Source of the DNA: Methylohalobius sp964654415 | GTDB lineage: Bacteria > Pseudomonadota > Gammaproteobacteria > Methylococcales > Methylothermaceae | NCBI GenBank assembly: GCA_964654415.1 | Contig: CAZZIP010000006.1 | Location: forward strand, 79,229-143,228 | Direction: 5' to 3' | DNA: 64,000 nucleotides | Program-made: the position numbers and the translations under genes | Notes under the pieces: model-generated | What the model was told of the DNA's origin: nothing | The model's database searches: none | Seen by the model: the letters and a program-made list of their open reading frames with translations, nothing else | In this document: one piece after another, positions 34,677-43,240 of the stretch | Layout: each line of letters opens with the position of its first letter | Position numbering within the stretch: position 1 is the first letter of the stretch

Positions 34677-37276
34677 AAACTTTGACGACTTCGGCAATCC
34701 GTACCTTGTTTTTGGATTACTTCCGCGAGCGCGGTCACACCATCGTGCCTTCCAGTTCCTTGATTCCGGTGGGTGATCCGACTTTGTTGTTCACCAACGC
34801 CGGCATGGTTCAATTCAAGGACGTGTTCCTGGGGCGAGAAAGCAGGCCCTATACCCGCGCGGCATCGAGCCAAAAATGCTTGCGCGCCGGCGGCAAGCAC
34901 AACGATCTAGAAAACGTCGGTTACACCGCGCGCCATCACACTTTCTTCGAGATGCTGGGCAACTTCAGCTTCGGCGACTATTTCAAGCGCGAAGCGATTG
35001 AGTATGCGTGGGAATTTCTCACCCAGGTGCTAGAGGTCCCTAAGGAGAGGCTGTGGGTGACGGTGTTCGAAGAGGACGACGAAGCCGCCGCCATCTGGCT
35101 CGAACAAATCAAGGTCGATCCGCAGCGCTTCTCCCGCATCGGTGCCAAGGACAACTTTTGGGCGATGGGGGACACCGGACCTTGTGGTCCGTGCAGCGAG
35201 ATCTTCTACGACCATGGCCCGGGGATTCCGGGTGGCCCCCCTGGCTCGCCCGAGGCCGATGGTGACCGCTACGTGGAGATCTGGAACCTAGTGTTCATGC
35301 AATACGATCGGGCGGCCGATGGGACTTTGACGCCGCTTCCCAAGCCTTCGGTAGACACCGGCATGGGGTTGGAGCGGATCGCAGCGGTCATGCAGGGGGT
35401 ACACAGCAACTACGATATCGATCTGTTTCGCCACCTGATTCGGGCGGCTGCCGATTTGGCTCATACCGACGACTTAAAGAATAGTTCGCTGAAGGTGATC
35501 GCCGACCACATTCGGGCCGCAGCGTTCCTGATCGCCGATGGTGTTCTGCCGGCGAACGAGGGGCGCGGATACGTGCTGCGCCGCATCATCCGCCGGGCCG
35601 TCCGACACGGGTATCGGCTCGGTATCCGCGAACCTTTCTTCTACCAATTGGTCGCTCCGTTGGGAGAAGTAATGGGGGAGGCTTATCCTGAAATCGTAGT
35701 GGCCCGCCCCCAGATTGAACAAGTGCTCAGGCGTGAAGAAGAGCGCTTCGCCGAGACTTTGGAACAAGGGATCCGGCTCTTGGAAGACAGCCTGAGAAAG
35801 CTTGAAGGGAGGCGGATTCCGGGCAGTTTGATTTTCTTACTTTATGACACTTATGGCTTCCCAGTCGACCTGACCCGGGATTTTGCTCTAGAACACGGCC
35901 TAGAATTAGACCTTGAGGGATTTGAGCAAGCCATGGCCGAACAGCGCGAGCGGGCCAGGGCGGCGAGCGGCTTTGCTGCCGACTACCACAAAGTTGTCCC
36001 GATCTACGGCAGAACCTCCTTCGTCGGTTATGACCGGCTCGAGATCAAAGCTAAAATCATCGCTCTTCTCAAGGACAGCGAGCAAATCGAAGCTTTGGCC
36101 GCGGGGGAGTCCGGTGCAGTCGTCCTGGACCAGACGCCATTTTATGCCGAAGGCGGTGGTCAGGTGGGAGATAAGGGGCAGATTGTGACTGCTTCCGGCG
36201 TATTCCGAGTCGAAGACACCCGCAAGCACGGCGACATCTGGCTGCATTTGGGTAAGGTAGTGCAAGGTCATATCGACCGTGGCGCTGAATGCACCGCGCG
36301 GGTGGACGAAGAACTGCGTCGCGCTACCGCCTTGAATCATTCTGCCACTCACCTGCTGCACGCAGCCTTAAGAAGGCTTTTGGGTGGGCACGTCCAGCAG
36401 AAAGGTTCCCTAGTGGATGCCGAACGGTTGCGGTTCGATTTTTCGCATTTTGAGCCGCTTACGCGCGTGCAGCTTGAGGAGATCGAGCGAATGGTCAACT
36501 CCGAGATCCGCAAGAACCAGCCGGTGATCGCCGAAGTGATGGCCATGGAGGATGCCCTAGCTGCTGGCGCTGTTGCCTTGTTTGGAGAAAAATACGGCGA
36601 GCGCGTCAGAGTGCTGAGGATCGGTGATTTCTCAGTGGAGTTGTGCGGTGGCACCCACGTGCGTCGTTCTGGCGACATTGGCTTGTTTAAGATCATCGCC
36701 GAAACTGGCATCGCCTCCGGTATTCGGCGGATCGAGGCGGTCACGGGGGAATACGCGCTGCGTTGGGTCCAGCAGGCCGACCGTTGCTTAAGTGCCTTGG
36801 CAGGATTGCTGCGCTGTCAGCCTAAGGAGCTGGAGGACAAGGTGAGTCAGCTACTGGAAAGGAATCGCCAGTTGGAGAGGGAGCTGGAACGCCTCCAAGC
36901 CAAATTGGCAACCAAAGCCGGCGGCGACCTGGCGTCCCAGGCAGTGGACGTGGAGGGAATCAAAGTGCTTGCCGCCTGCCTAGACGTTGGTGATCCTAGG
37001 GCTCTGCGTACTATCGTCGACCAGCTCAAAGACAAGCTGGGCAGCGCAGCGATTGTCCTAGCGACGGTAAAGGATGACAAGGTCACGTTGGTCGCTGGCG
37101 CGACTAAGGACCTCACCGACCGCATCCGGGCCGGGGAGTTGGTCAACTTTGTCGCTGGCCAGGTAGGAGGGCGCGGCGGCGGGCGCGCGGATTTCGCACA
37201 GGCCGGTGGAACCCAGCCGGAGAAACTGAATCAGGCGCTGGCCTCCGTGGCGGATTGGGTAAGAGAACGCTTGTGA
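34673..37276 (+). CDS. alaS: Alanyl-tRNA synthetase
   Basis: An 867-residue full-length AlaRS. The class II core starts RTLFLDYFRERGHT and has the GDPTLLFTNAGMVQFKDVF and FFEMLGNFSFGDYFK blocks; the editing domain has HSATHLLHAALRRLLGGHV and CGGTHVRRSGDIG (zinc-binding His/Cys set); the C-Ala domain ends with GRGGGRADFAQAGG. It starts in the recX stop and precedes lysC by 7 bases, the standard gammaproteobacterial order. Confidence 0.99.
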   Translation: MKTLTTSAIRTLFLDYFRERGHTIVPSSSLIPVGDPTLLFTNAGMVQFKDVFLGRESRPYTRAASSQKCLRAGGKHNDLENVGYTARHHTFFEMLGNFSFGDYFKREAIEYAWEFLTQVLEVPKERLWVTVFEEDDEAAAIWLEQIKVDPQRFSRIGAKDNFWAMGDTGPCGPCSEIFYDHGPGIPGGPPGSPEADGDRYVEIWNLVFMQYDRAADGTLTPLPKPSVDTGMGLERIAAVMQGVHSNYDIDLFRHLIRAAADLAHTDDLKNSSLKVIADHIRAAAFLIADGVLPANEGRGYVLRRIIRRAVRHGYRLGIREPFFYQLVAPLGEVMGEAYPEIVVARPQIEQVLRREEERFAETLEQGIRLLEDSLRKLEGRRIPGSLIFLLYDTYGFPVDLTRDFALEHGLELDLEGFEQAMAEQRERARAASGFAADYHKVVPIYGRTSFVGYDRLEIKAKIIALLKDSEQIEALAAGESGAVVLDQTPFYAEGGGQVGDKGQIVTASGVFRVEDTRKHGDIWLHLGKVVQGHIDRGAECTARVDEELRRATALNHSATHLLHAALRRLLGGHVQQKGSLVDAERLRFDFSHFEPLTRVQLEEIERMVNSEIRKNQPVIAEVMAMEDALAAGAVALFGEKYGERVRVLRIGDFSVELCGGTHVRRSGDIGLFKIIAETGIASGIRRIEAVTGEYALRWVQQADRCLSALAGLLRCQPKELEDKVSQLLERNRQLERELERLQAKLATKAGGDLASQAVDVEGIKVLAACLDVGDPRALRTIVDQLKDKLGSAAIVLATVKDDKVTLVAGATKDLTDRIRAGELVNFVAGQVGGRGGGRADFAQAGGTQPEKLNQALASVADWVRERL

Positions 37277-37283
37277 GGCAGTG

Positions 37284-38510
37284 ATGGCGCTTTACGTTCA
37301 TAAATACGGTGGTACTTCGGTCGGCACGATTGAGCGAATCAAACACGTGGCGACTAAGATCGTCCAGGCTAAGCAGTGCGGTGACGAGCTTGTGGTCGTG
37401 GTTTCGGCCATGAGCGGTGAGACCGACCGATTGCTTGGACTGGCGCGGCAGATCCAGGATCGGCCCAATCCACGCGAACTGGACGTACTCCTGGCCACCG
37501 GCGAGCAGGTTACTATCGCCTTGTTGTGCATGGCGCTGGAGACGCTAGGGTGTCCCGCCGGTTCTTACACCGGGGCACAGGCCAGGATTCTCACCGATGC
37601 GGTCCACACTAAGGCGCGGATTTTAGACATCGACACTTCCCGTATCCGCAGAGACTTGGCCCAGGGTAAAGTGGTGGTAGTGGCGGGCTTCCAAGGGGTG
37701 AACGAGGAAGGCGATATCACCACCTTAGGCCGGGGTGGTTCCGACACCACTGCAGTAGCTTTGGCCGCCGCTCTCAGGGCGGATGAATGCCGCATCTACA
37801 CCGATGTGGATGGGGTATACACTACCGATCCCAGGGTCGAACCCAAAGCCAGGCGCTTAGACCGGATTACTTTTGAAGAAATGTTGGAGATGGCCAGCCT
37901 GGGCTCCAAGGTGTTGCAGATCCGCTCGGTGGAGTTTGCCGGCAAGTACAACGTTCCCTTAAGGGTGCTGTCCACCTTCGACGACGGCCCCGGAACTTTG
38001 ATCACCTACGAGGATGAGAATATGGAACAAGCGTTGATTTCCGGTATCGCCTTCAATCGGGACGAGGCCAAGCTGACGGTGGAGGGCGTCCCCGACCGCC
38101 CAGGTATCGCCGCCGCGATCTTGGGGCCAATCGCCGACGCCAATATCGAGGTGGATATGATCGTCCAGAACGTAGCTGAAGACGATACCACCGATTTTAC
38201 TTTCACCGTTCACCGCAATGACTATCCCAAGGCTTTGGACATCTTGGAGCATATGCGGCGCGATCTGGGGGCACGCCGGATCACCGGCGACGACCGCATC
38301 GTCAAAGTATCGCTGGTAGGAGTGGGGATGCGTTCCCACGCCGGTATTGCGAGCAAGATGTTCCGGGCCCTTGCCCAGGAGGGAATCAATATCCGCATGA
38401 TATCCACTTCGGAGATTAAGATTTCGGTGGTGTTGGACGAAAAATACTTGGAACTTGCCGTGCGTACCTTGCACGATACTTTTGAACTGGACAAGGCGCC
38501 GGCGGTTTGA
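37284..38510 (+). CDS. lysC: Aspartokinase
   Basis: A 408-residue monofunctional aspartate kinase, first step of the lysine, threonine and methionine pathway. The kinase domain has KYGGTSVG and the GFQGVNEEGDITTLGRGGSDT block; two ACT domains at the C terminus (LTVEGVPDRPGIAAAILGPI and VSLVGVGMRSHAGIASKMF) point to feedback regulation. I prefer ATG 37284, which leaves proper room after GAGG, over the GTG at 37281. An internal start could give the separate regulatory beta subunit known in relatives. Confidence 0.96.
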   Translation: MALYVHKYGGTSVGTIERIKHVATKIVQAKQCGDELVVVVSAMSGETDRLLGLARQIQDRPNPRELDVLLATGEQVTIALLCMALETLGCPAGSYTGAQARILTDAVHTKARILDIDTSRIRRDLAQGKVVVVAGFQGVNEEGDITTLGRGGSDTTAVALAAALRADECRIYTDVDGVYTTDPRVEPKARRLDRITFEEMLEMASLGSKVLQIRSVEFAGKYNVPLRVLSTFDDGPGTLITYEDENMEQALISGIAFNRDEAKLTVEGVPDRPGIAAAILGPIADANIEVDMIVQNVAEDDTTDFTFTVHRNDYPKALDILEHMRRDLGARRITGDDRIVKVSLVGVGMRSHAGIASKMFRALAQEGINIRMISTSEIKISVVLDEKYLELAVRTLHDTFELDKAPAV

Positions 38511-38517
38511 TTTGGAT

Positions 38518-38545
38518 TTGCCCCTCAAAAACGAGGTGTTATAAT
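38518..38545 (+). promoter_or_regulatory. Likely csrA promoter
   Basis: TTGCCC (38518-38523) and a perfect TATAAT (38540-38545) with 16-base spacing lie 74 bases before the csrA ATG. The leader contains two close GGA triplets (ACGGAAAGGAC, overlapping the ribosome site), the kind of site CsrA itself binds. Confidence 0.45.
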
Positions 38546-38618
38546 TGATTTGAGCTGCTTTCAGTGCCAGCGCGATTTGCGCCGTGACTGATTTCAGTAA
38601 ACGGAAAGGACGATTCAA

Positions 38619-38864
38619 ATGCTTATTCTGACCCGGAGAGTAGGGGAAACGCTGGTCATTGGCGATAACGTCACAGTCACCGTGCTTGGCGTCAAGGGCA
38701 ACCAGGTTCGCATTGGCGTCAATGCGCCCAAGGATGTCGCGGTCCATCGTGAAGAAATCTACGAACGCATCAGGCGCGAAAAGGAGAGCGCAGTCCAGCC
38801 GACGCTTGGATCTGAGCCGATTTCAGACGCTGGACCGTCTGACGGTGAATCTGAAGCCGAATAG
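38619..38864 (+). CDS. csrA: Carbon storage regulator CsrA
   Basis: An 81-residue RNA-binding translational regulator. The first 60 residues match CsrA/RsmA almost fully (MLILTRRVGETLVIGD..., VRIGVNAPKDVAVHREEIYERI), with the RNA-contact residues of strands 1 and 5. A longer acidic tail (about residues 62-81, ending DGESEAE) is added relative to E. coli CsrA (61). GGAAAGGA lies 8 bases before the ATG. The tRNA-Ser follows, as in most gammaproteobacteria. Confidence 0.98.
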   Translation: MLILTRRVGETLVIGDNVTVTVLGVKGNQVRIGVNAPKDVAVHREEIYERIRREKESAVQPTLGSEPISDAGPSDGESEAE

Positions 38865-38890
38865 CGGATACGCTCCAAATTCAAATGATC

Positions 38891-38982
38891 GGAGAGGTGG
38901 CCGAGTAGGTCGAAGGCGCTCCCCTGCTAAGGGAGTATGGGCCAAAAGCCCATCGAGGGTTCGAATCCCTCCCTCTCCGCCA
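38891..38982 (+). tRNA. tRNA-Ser (anticodon GCU), CCA encoded
   Basis: A full cloverleaf: acceptor GGAGAGG / CCTCTCC, anticodon arm CTCCC-CTGCTAA-GGGAG with anticodon GCT, a long variable arm (TATGGGCCAAAAGCCCATC), T arm GAGGGTTCGAATCCCTC and an encoded 3' CCA. It reads AGC/AGU. Its position after csrA is conserved. Confidence 0.97.
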
Positions 38983-39115
38983 ACCTAGGAAAAAACCTTA
39001 AGTAGTTGTAGGAACGGCTGGCAGTTGCTACGCTCTTCGCCAAGCCCGTCCTATAGACAGGCCATCAATCTCCCCCTCTTGCCAAGCAGCAGCTTTTGCC
39101 CTCTGAGCGATTGAA

Positions 39116-39149
39116 TTGTCATCTTTTTGTAATTTTCGCTTGGCATTAT
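39116..39149 (+). promoter_or_regulatory. Candidate Pho box and -10 element of the porin gene
   Basis: TTGTCAT (39116-39122), four bases, TTGTAAT (39127-39133): two 7-base direct repeats in 18 bases, close to the PhoB consensus CTGTCAT-N4-CTGTCAT. A -10-like CATTAT (39144-39149) starts after exactly 10 bases, the spacing of PhoB-dependent promoters, and no ordinary -35 is needed. The downstream gene is a phosphate-type porin and phoBR are in this window, which fits. Confidence 0.55.
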
Positions 39150-39174
39150 TTTTTTTTTTAGCTGGAGAAGAAGC

Positions 39175-40572
39175 ATGCGGCTTAAAAAACTTGCACTGAT
39201 GAGCTTTGTTTTACTGCCATCCTTAGGGGTAGCAGCCGAATCCGATGCGGTGCTGGAACTCCTCAAGGCCTTGAAGGCCAAGGGGACCATCGACGAGGCC
39301 ACTTATCAGAAAGTCGAACAAGCTTTGAAAAAAGACCAAAAAGACGAGGAAAAAGTCAAACAAGCGGTCAAAAAGCTCGAAGAACAGCCCAAGATCGACA
39401 CCAAGGGCAAGTTCGAGATCGCCAGTCCCGATGGGGATTATAAGTTGCGCATCGGTGGCCGCGTGCACCTGAACGGCGGATTCGTGCGCAACGACGACGG
39501 AAGCGTTACGCGCACCAAGTTTGAAGATGGGGTAGACGTGCGCCGCGCGCGTTTGGAGGTGCGGGGTACCCTATGGAAAGCGTGGGACTACAGAGTCCAT
39601 TACGAGTTCTCCGGCTCGGAGCCTGAATCCGATGCGGGTTTGCGCGACATCTATATCGCTTACCGTTTCCAAGACCTCCCGCAGAACTGGCCGCTGATGG
39701 TCATGCTTGGGCAGTTCAAGGAACCTCTGGGGCTGGAAAGCTTAAATAGCTCCAACGATATGACTTTTATCGAACGCGCCATCGGTTCGCGCCTGTTTCA
39801 CGACTTTGGCGGTGCCAGCGACGGCCGTCGCGTAGGAATTGGCCTGTTTACCCACGGTCATGAATTGTGGACGGCGCAGGCCGCCGTGTTCGGTAAGGGG
39901 GCGGCGGGTAACGAGTTCGGCAAGACCCAAGACTCTGATCCTTTGGTATTCACCGGCCGCGCGACCCTGGCACCCTGGCATGGCGAAGAGGGAGTCGTAC
40001 ACCTGGGAATGGGCGGATCCTGGCTCAGATTCGACGGCCCCAGCGAGGTGCGTTTTCGCGCCGTGCCTGAGGAGCGCGTTGGGGAGGCAGTGCGTTTTCT
40101 CGACACCGGCTTACTCGATGGAGTTAAAAACGTAGTGCGCCTGATGCCCGAGGCGGCGCTGATCTATGGCCCCTTCTCGCTGCAAGGCGAATACCAACGC
40201 GCCCAGCTCTATGGCAAGCAAAACTTTAATTTTGACGCCTGGTACGCTCAGGCTACCTGGACCCTGACCGGCGAGCCCAGAGAGTACGAATTTGAGAACG
40301 GTCTCATCCACAATCCTCACCCCAACACCTTAGTTGGCAAAGGCGGATGGGGCGCGTGGGAACTGGCGGCCCGCTACAGCAAAGCCAATTTGAGCGACTG
40401 CGCCCATCCTCAGTGTGCTGCTGAGCGCAACGCTACCTTTGGCCTCAACTGGTACGTCAACCCCAACGCCAAGCTGATGTTCAACTACGTGCGCGTCTTG
40501 GACATCAACAAAGGGACGTTCAAAGGCGTCAACCCCGACTTCTTCGAGGCTTCGGCGAGGGTGTACTTCTAA
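39175..40572 (+). CDS. Outer membrane porin, OprO/OprP phosphate-selective type
   Basis: A 465-residue outer-membrane beta-barrel with a signal peptide ending near LGVAAES. An N-terminal helical, Lys/Glu-rich part (about 22-80, coiled-coil-like, probably trimerisation) is followed by the barrel beginning with YKLRIGGRVHLNGGF and ending in the aromatic FFEASARVYF, a proper C-terminal outer-membrane signal. The RRARLEVRGTLWKAWDYRVHYEF block is typical of the phosphate-selective porin O/P family. A Pho-box-like element upstream supports phosphate (or other anion) uptake. Confidence 0.88.
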   Translation: MRLKKLALMSFVLLPSLGVAAESDAVLELLKALKAKGTIDEATYQKVEQALKKDQKDEEKVKQAVKKLEEQPKIDTKGKFEIASPDGDYKLRIGGRVHLNGGFVRNDDGSVTRTKFEDGVDVRRARLEVRGTLWKAWDYRVHYEFSGSEPESDAGLRDIYIAYRFQDLPQNWPLMVMLGQFKEPLGLESLNSSNDMTFIERAIGSRLFHDFGGASDGRRVGIGLFTHGHELWTAQAAVFGKGAAGNEFGKTQDSDPLVFTGRATLAPWHGEEGVVHLGMGGSWLRFDGPSEVRFRAVPEERVGEAVRFLDTGLLDGVKNVVRLMPEAALIYGPFSLQGEYQRAQLYGKQNFNFDAWYAQATWTLTGEPREYEFENGLIHNPHPNTLVGKGGWGAWELAARYSKANLSDCAHPQCAAERNATFGLNWYVNPNAKLMFNYVRVLDINKGTFKGVNPDFFEASARVYF

Positions 40573-40577
40573 GGTAG

Positions 40578-40598
40578 GGGCAGGTTTTAAACCTGCCC
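40578..40598. terminator. Palindromic bidirectional terminator candidate
   Basis: GGGCAGGTTT and AAACCTGCCC form a perfect 10-base inverted repeat between the convergent porin and psd genes, overlapping the psd stop. A second partial copy (CAAACCTGCCC, 40605-40615) follows. Runs of T/A lie within the stem rather than after it. Confidence 0.45.
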
Positions 40599-41444
40599 AG
40601 GTTTCAAACCTGCCCTTGCAGCCAGGATTTCTCCCACGCGCGCTTTTTTTCTTGCCTGAACGCGCCAGATGAGGCTAGCAGGAGGAAACAGAAGGATCAC
40701 CGTCGAGCCTAGGTGAAAACGTCCAAGCTCGGCCCCCCGCTCAAGGCGCAGGCCATCGTAGCGCCAACGGCGGATTTGCCTGCCGGAGGGAGGGGTCACC
40801 AGCCCGTGCCAGACGGTCTCGATCCCGGCCACGAGCAGGGCCCCTACCAGCACTATTGCCATAGGGCCAAGCTCGGTGTCGAACAGGCACACCACGCGCT
40901 CGTTGCGGGCAAACAGGTTTTCCACCTCTTCGGCGGTGGATTCGCTCACCGAAAACAGGCATCCGGGAATGTGGAGCATCTCTTTAAGCGTGCCGGGGTA
41001 AGGCATGTGCACGCGGTGGTAGTCGCGCGGCGAAAGATAAATAGTGGCAAATTCCCCATCGACGAACGGCTCAGCCAAAGCGGCATCACCCAAAAGCGCC
41101 TGCGCCGAGTAGTCTCGGCCTTTGGCCTGGATCAACCATTCCCCCGTTAAGCTGCCGAGCTGGCTTAAGCGGCCGTCGGCCGGGCAGACGATGAATTCTG
41201 GATCTTGAGGAAGCGGCCGAGCGCCAGGTTTGAGAGCGCGGGTGAAAAACTCATCAAAGCAGGCATACGCTTTGGGATTTTCGATTTCCGCCTCGGTCAG
41301 ATCGACCTGGTAGCGGCGGGCGAACAGCAAAATCAAGGCGTTCTTGAGCCAGCCGATGCGACAACGGGCGATCTTTCCCGCTAGGCGTGAGAGGGCGTGC
41401 TGGGGAAGTAGGTACTGCAACCAGACAAACAGGATCGCTTTCAT
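40587..41444 (-). CDS. psd: Phosphatidylserine decarboxylase
   Basis: A 285-residue (from ATG 41444) self-processing membrane enzyme making phosphatidylethanolamine. It has the FFTRALKPGARPL block, the YLSPRDYHRVHMPYPG segment with the catalytic His, and LGST near residue 250, where cleavage before Ser makes the pyruvoyl group. I choose MKAILFVWLQYLLP as start since it overlaps the upstream gene by 4 bases (ATGA) and fits the family; an upstream frame to 41528 has no match. It is the last gene of the sga-hpr-glyK-psd operon. Confidence 0.95.
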   Translation of the reverse strand: MKAILFVWLQYLLPQHALSRLAGKIARCRIGWLKNALILLFARRYQVDLTEAEIENPKAYACFDEFFTRALKPGARPLPQDPEFIVCPADGRLSQLGSLTGEWLIQAKGRDYSAQALLGDAALAEPFVDGEFATIYLSPRDYHRVHMPYPGTLKEMLHIPGCLFSVSESTAEEVENLFARNERVVCLFDTELGPMAIVLVGALLVAGIETVWHGLVTPPSGRQIRRWRYDGLRLERGAELGRFHLGSTVILLFPPASLIWRVQARKKARVGEILAARAGLKPGQV

Positions 41445-42268
41445 CGGTATCCAATCGCGTGAATTTGGTGATCTTCTCCCAAGGTCAACACCACATCGGC
41501 GCGATGGGGCATTTCTTCCAACATCCATAATGTAAGGCGCCTGTAGTGTTGGATGAAACGCTCAAGCGCTACCTCATCCATGATCCGCAACGCGTGGCCT
41601 TGCCGGGCAAGCTCTCGTTCTTGTTCCAGGCGCCAGCGGAAGACGCACGCCATATTAGGCACCTTGAGCATGACGAGCCGGTCCAGTAGGGCAAACAGGG
41701 GTGGATAAGTTTTCTCAAGCTGGGCGTTGACATAGCGGCGCCAGCAGCCGTCTGGGTCTTCGTATCTTTCGAAGTCGCTGATCGGTTCATGTAGCGCCGC
41801 TTCTGGTTGAGGACGCGCCCCTACGCACCAGCCTTCGAATAGAACGATATCCACTGCCCCCCGCCAGGTCGGCCACATTTGCCTGGGGCGACGGTCATCG
41901 GTGGCTTTGTCGAAGGCCGGGAGAGGGATTTCATTTCCTTCCTTAGCGGTTTTAAGGGCCTTCAAAAGGCGGATTCCTAAGGCCACATCGTGGGTTCCCG
42001 GGACACCGCGGGTAGCAAGCAGCGGGTGGACGGTGCGGCTCAGATGGTATCGTTCGGCACGGGTCAGATAGAGGTCGTCGAGAGAGAGGCTTGCCACCCT
42101 GAGGCCAAAATCCTCAGTGAGCATGGTGGCAAGGAGCGCGGTCAAGGTGGACTTACCTGCCCCTTGAGCGCCGCTCACCCCGATGATCATTGGTGCTTGG
42201 AGCTTGTGGTTGGCCACCCAAGCAGCCAATTGGGCCAGGGTGCGTAGGCTGGATGGCGCAAAGGGCAT
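41441..42268 (-). CDS. Glycerate 3-kinase-like P-loop kinase (plant GLYK type)
   Basis: A 275-residue kinase with Walker A GVSGAQGAGKST (about 30-41), the SLSLDDLYLTRAERYHLSR block, PAFDKATDDR and VLFEGWCVGARPQ, all typical of the GLYK family that in plants and cyanobacteria phosphorylates D-glycerate to 3-phosphoglycerate. It is unlike the GckA/MOFRL glycerate 2-kinase of the classical serine cycle. It lies 3 bases after the hydroxypyruvate reductase gene and overlaps psd by 4, so substrate supply by its neighbours supports the glycerate assignment. Confidence 0.82.
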   Translation of the reverse strand: MPFAPSSLRTLAQLAAWVANHKLQAPMIIGVSGAQGAGKSTLTALLATMLTEDFGLRVASLSLDDLYLTRAERYHLSRTVHPLLATRGVPGTHDVALGIRLLKALKTAKEGNEIPLPAFDKATDDRRPRQMWPTWRGAVDIVLFEGWCVGARPQPEAALHEPISDFERYEDPDGCWRRYVNAQLEKTYPPLFALLDRLVMLKVPNMACVFRWRLEQERELARQGHALRIMDEVALERFIQHYRRLTLWMLEEMPHRADVVLTLGEDHQIHAIGYR

Positions 42269-42271
42269 ATA

Positions 42272-43240
42272 TCAGGCGACTGTGTCCGGTGGAATCTTGC
42301 CGGCGAAGAAAGCCTCGAGGTTGGCCAACACCCGCCATCCCATCGCCTGGCGGGTTTCGAGGGTGGCGCTGCCCAGATGGGGCAAAAGGGTTACGTTTTC
42401 CAAGGCTGCCAAGCCAGGATGTATGTACGGCTCGTTCTCGTATACATCCAGGCCTGCCCCAGCCAGATGGCCGCTTTTGAGCGCCGCAATCAGAGCTTCG
42501 GTGTCCACCACCTCGCCGCGCGCGGTGTTGATTAGGAAGGATCCGCGCCGCATGAGCTTGAGCCGGCGCGCGTCGATGAGGTGGTAATTTCGTCTGTCCC
42601 CGGGGCAATGCAGGGTGACGAAATCGCACAAAGGCAGAAGCTCGTCGATGCTGGCACAGGGGGTGGCGTCTAGCTCGGCGGGGATTTCCGCAGGCAAAGG
42701 CCGCGGGTGGTAGTAGATAATGCGCATACCGAATCCGTGATGAGCGCGGCGGGCGACCGCCCGGCCGATGCGCCCCATGCCGATGATACCCAAGGTCTTG
42801 CCGCTGACCTTAGTGCCCAAAAGCTGAGTCGGCCGCCAGCCAGTCCAGCGGCCTGCACGCACCTGCCGTTCCCCCTCACCGGCGCGACGGGCAGTCATCA
42901 GGATCAGGGTCATGGCGAGATCGGCGGTGCACTCGGTGAGTACTCCAGGAGTATTGGTGACGGTAATGCCGCGCGCCCTGGCCGCCTCCAGGTCGATGTG
43001 GTTGACTCCGACGCCGAAGTTAGCAAGCAGGCGGCAGCGCAAGGGTTCAGTCTCCAGTACGCTGGTGTCGATCCGATCGGTAACGGTGGGGCAGACCACA
43101 TCATAATCGCGCAAGGCAGCTTTAGGCTCAGCGGCGGAGAAAGGATGATCGTCCTCGTTCAAGGTGACCGCATACCGCCGCTTGATCTCGGCTTCGACGG
43201 ATTCAGGCCAGCGCGCGGTAAGCAGAACTTTGGCAGGCAT
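42272..43240 (-). CDS. hprA: Hydroxypyruvate/glyoxylate reductase
   Basis: About 322 residues of the D-2-hydroxyacid dehydrogenase family: NAD(P)-binding GMGRIGRAVARRAHHG, catalytic Arg in NTARGEVVD, Glu in DVYENEP and His in LLPHLGSAT. It reduces hydroxypyruvate to D-glycerate or glyoxylate to glycolate. I start at ATG 43240 (MPAKVLLTARWP), whose A overlaps the stop of the aminotransferase (TGATG). The partner genes favour hydroxypyruvate as substrate. Confidence 0.9.
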   Translation of the reverse strand: MPAKVLLTARWPESVEAEIKRRYAVTLNEDDHPFSAAEPKAALRDYDVVCPTVTDRIDTSVLETEPLRCRLLANFGVGVNHIDLEAARARGITVTNTPGVLTECTADLAMTLILMTARRAGEGERQVRAGRWTGWRPTQLLGTKVSGKTLGIIGMGRIGRAVARRAHHGFGMRIIYYHPRPLPAEIPAELDATPCASIDELLPLCDFVTLHCPGDRRNYHLIDARRLKLMRRGSFLINTARGEVVDTEALIAALKSGHLAGAGLDVYENEPYIHPGLAALENVTLLPHLGSATLETRQAMGWRVLANLEAFFAGKIPPDTVA

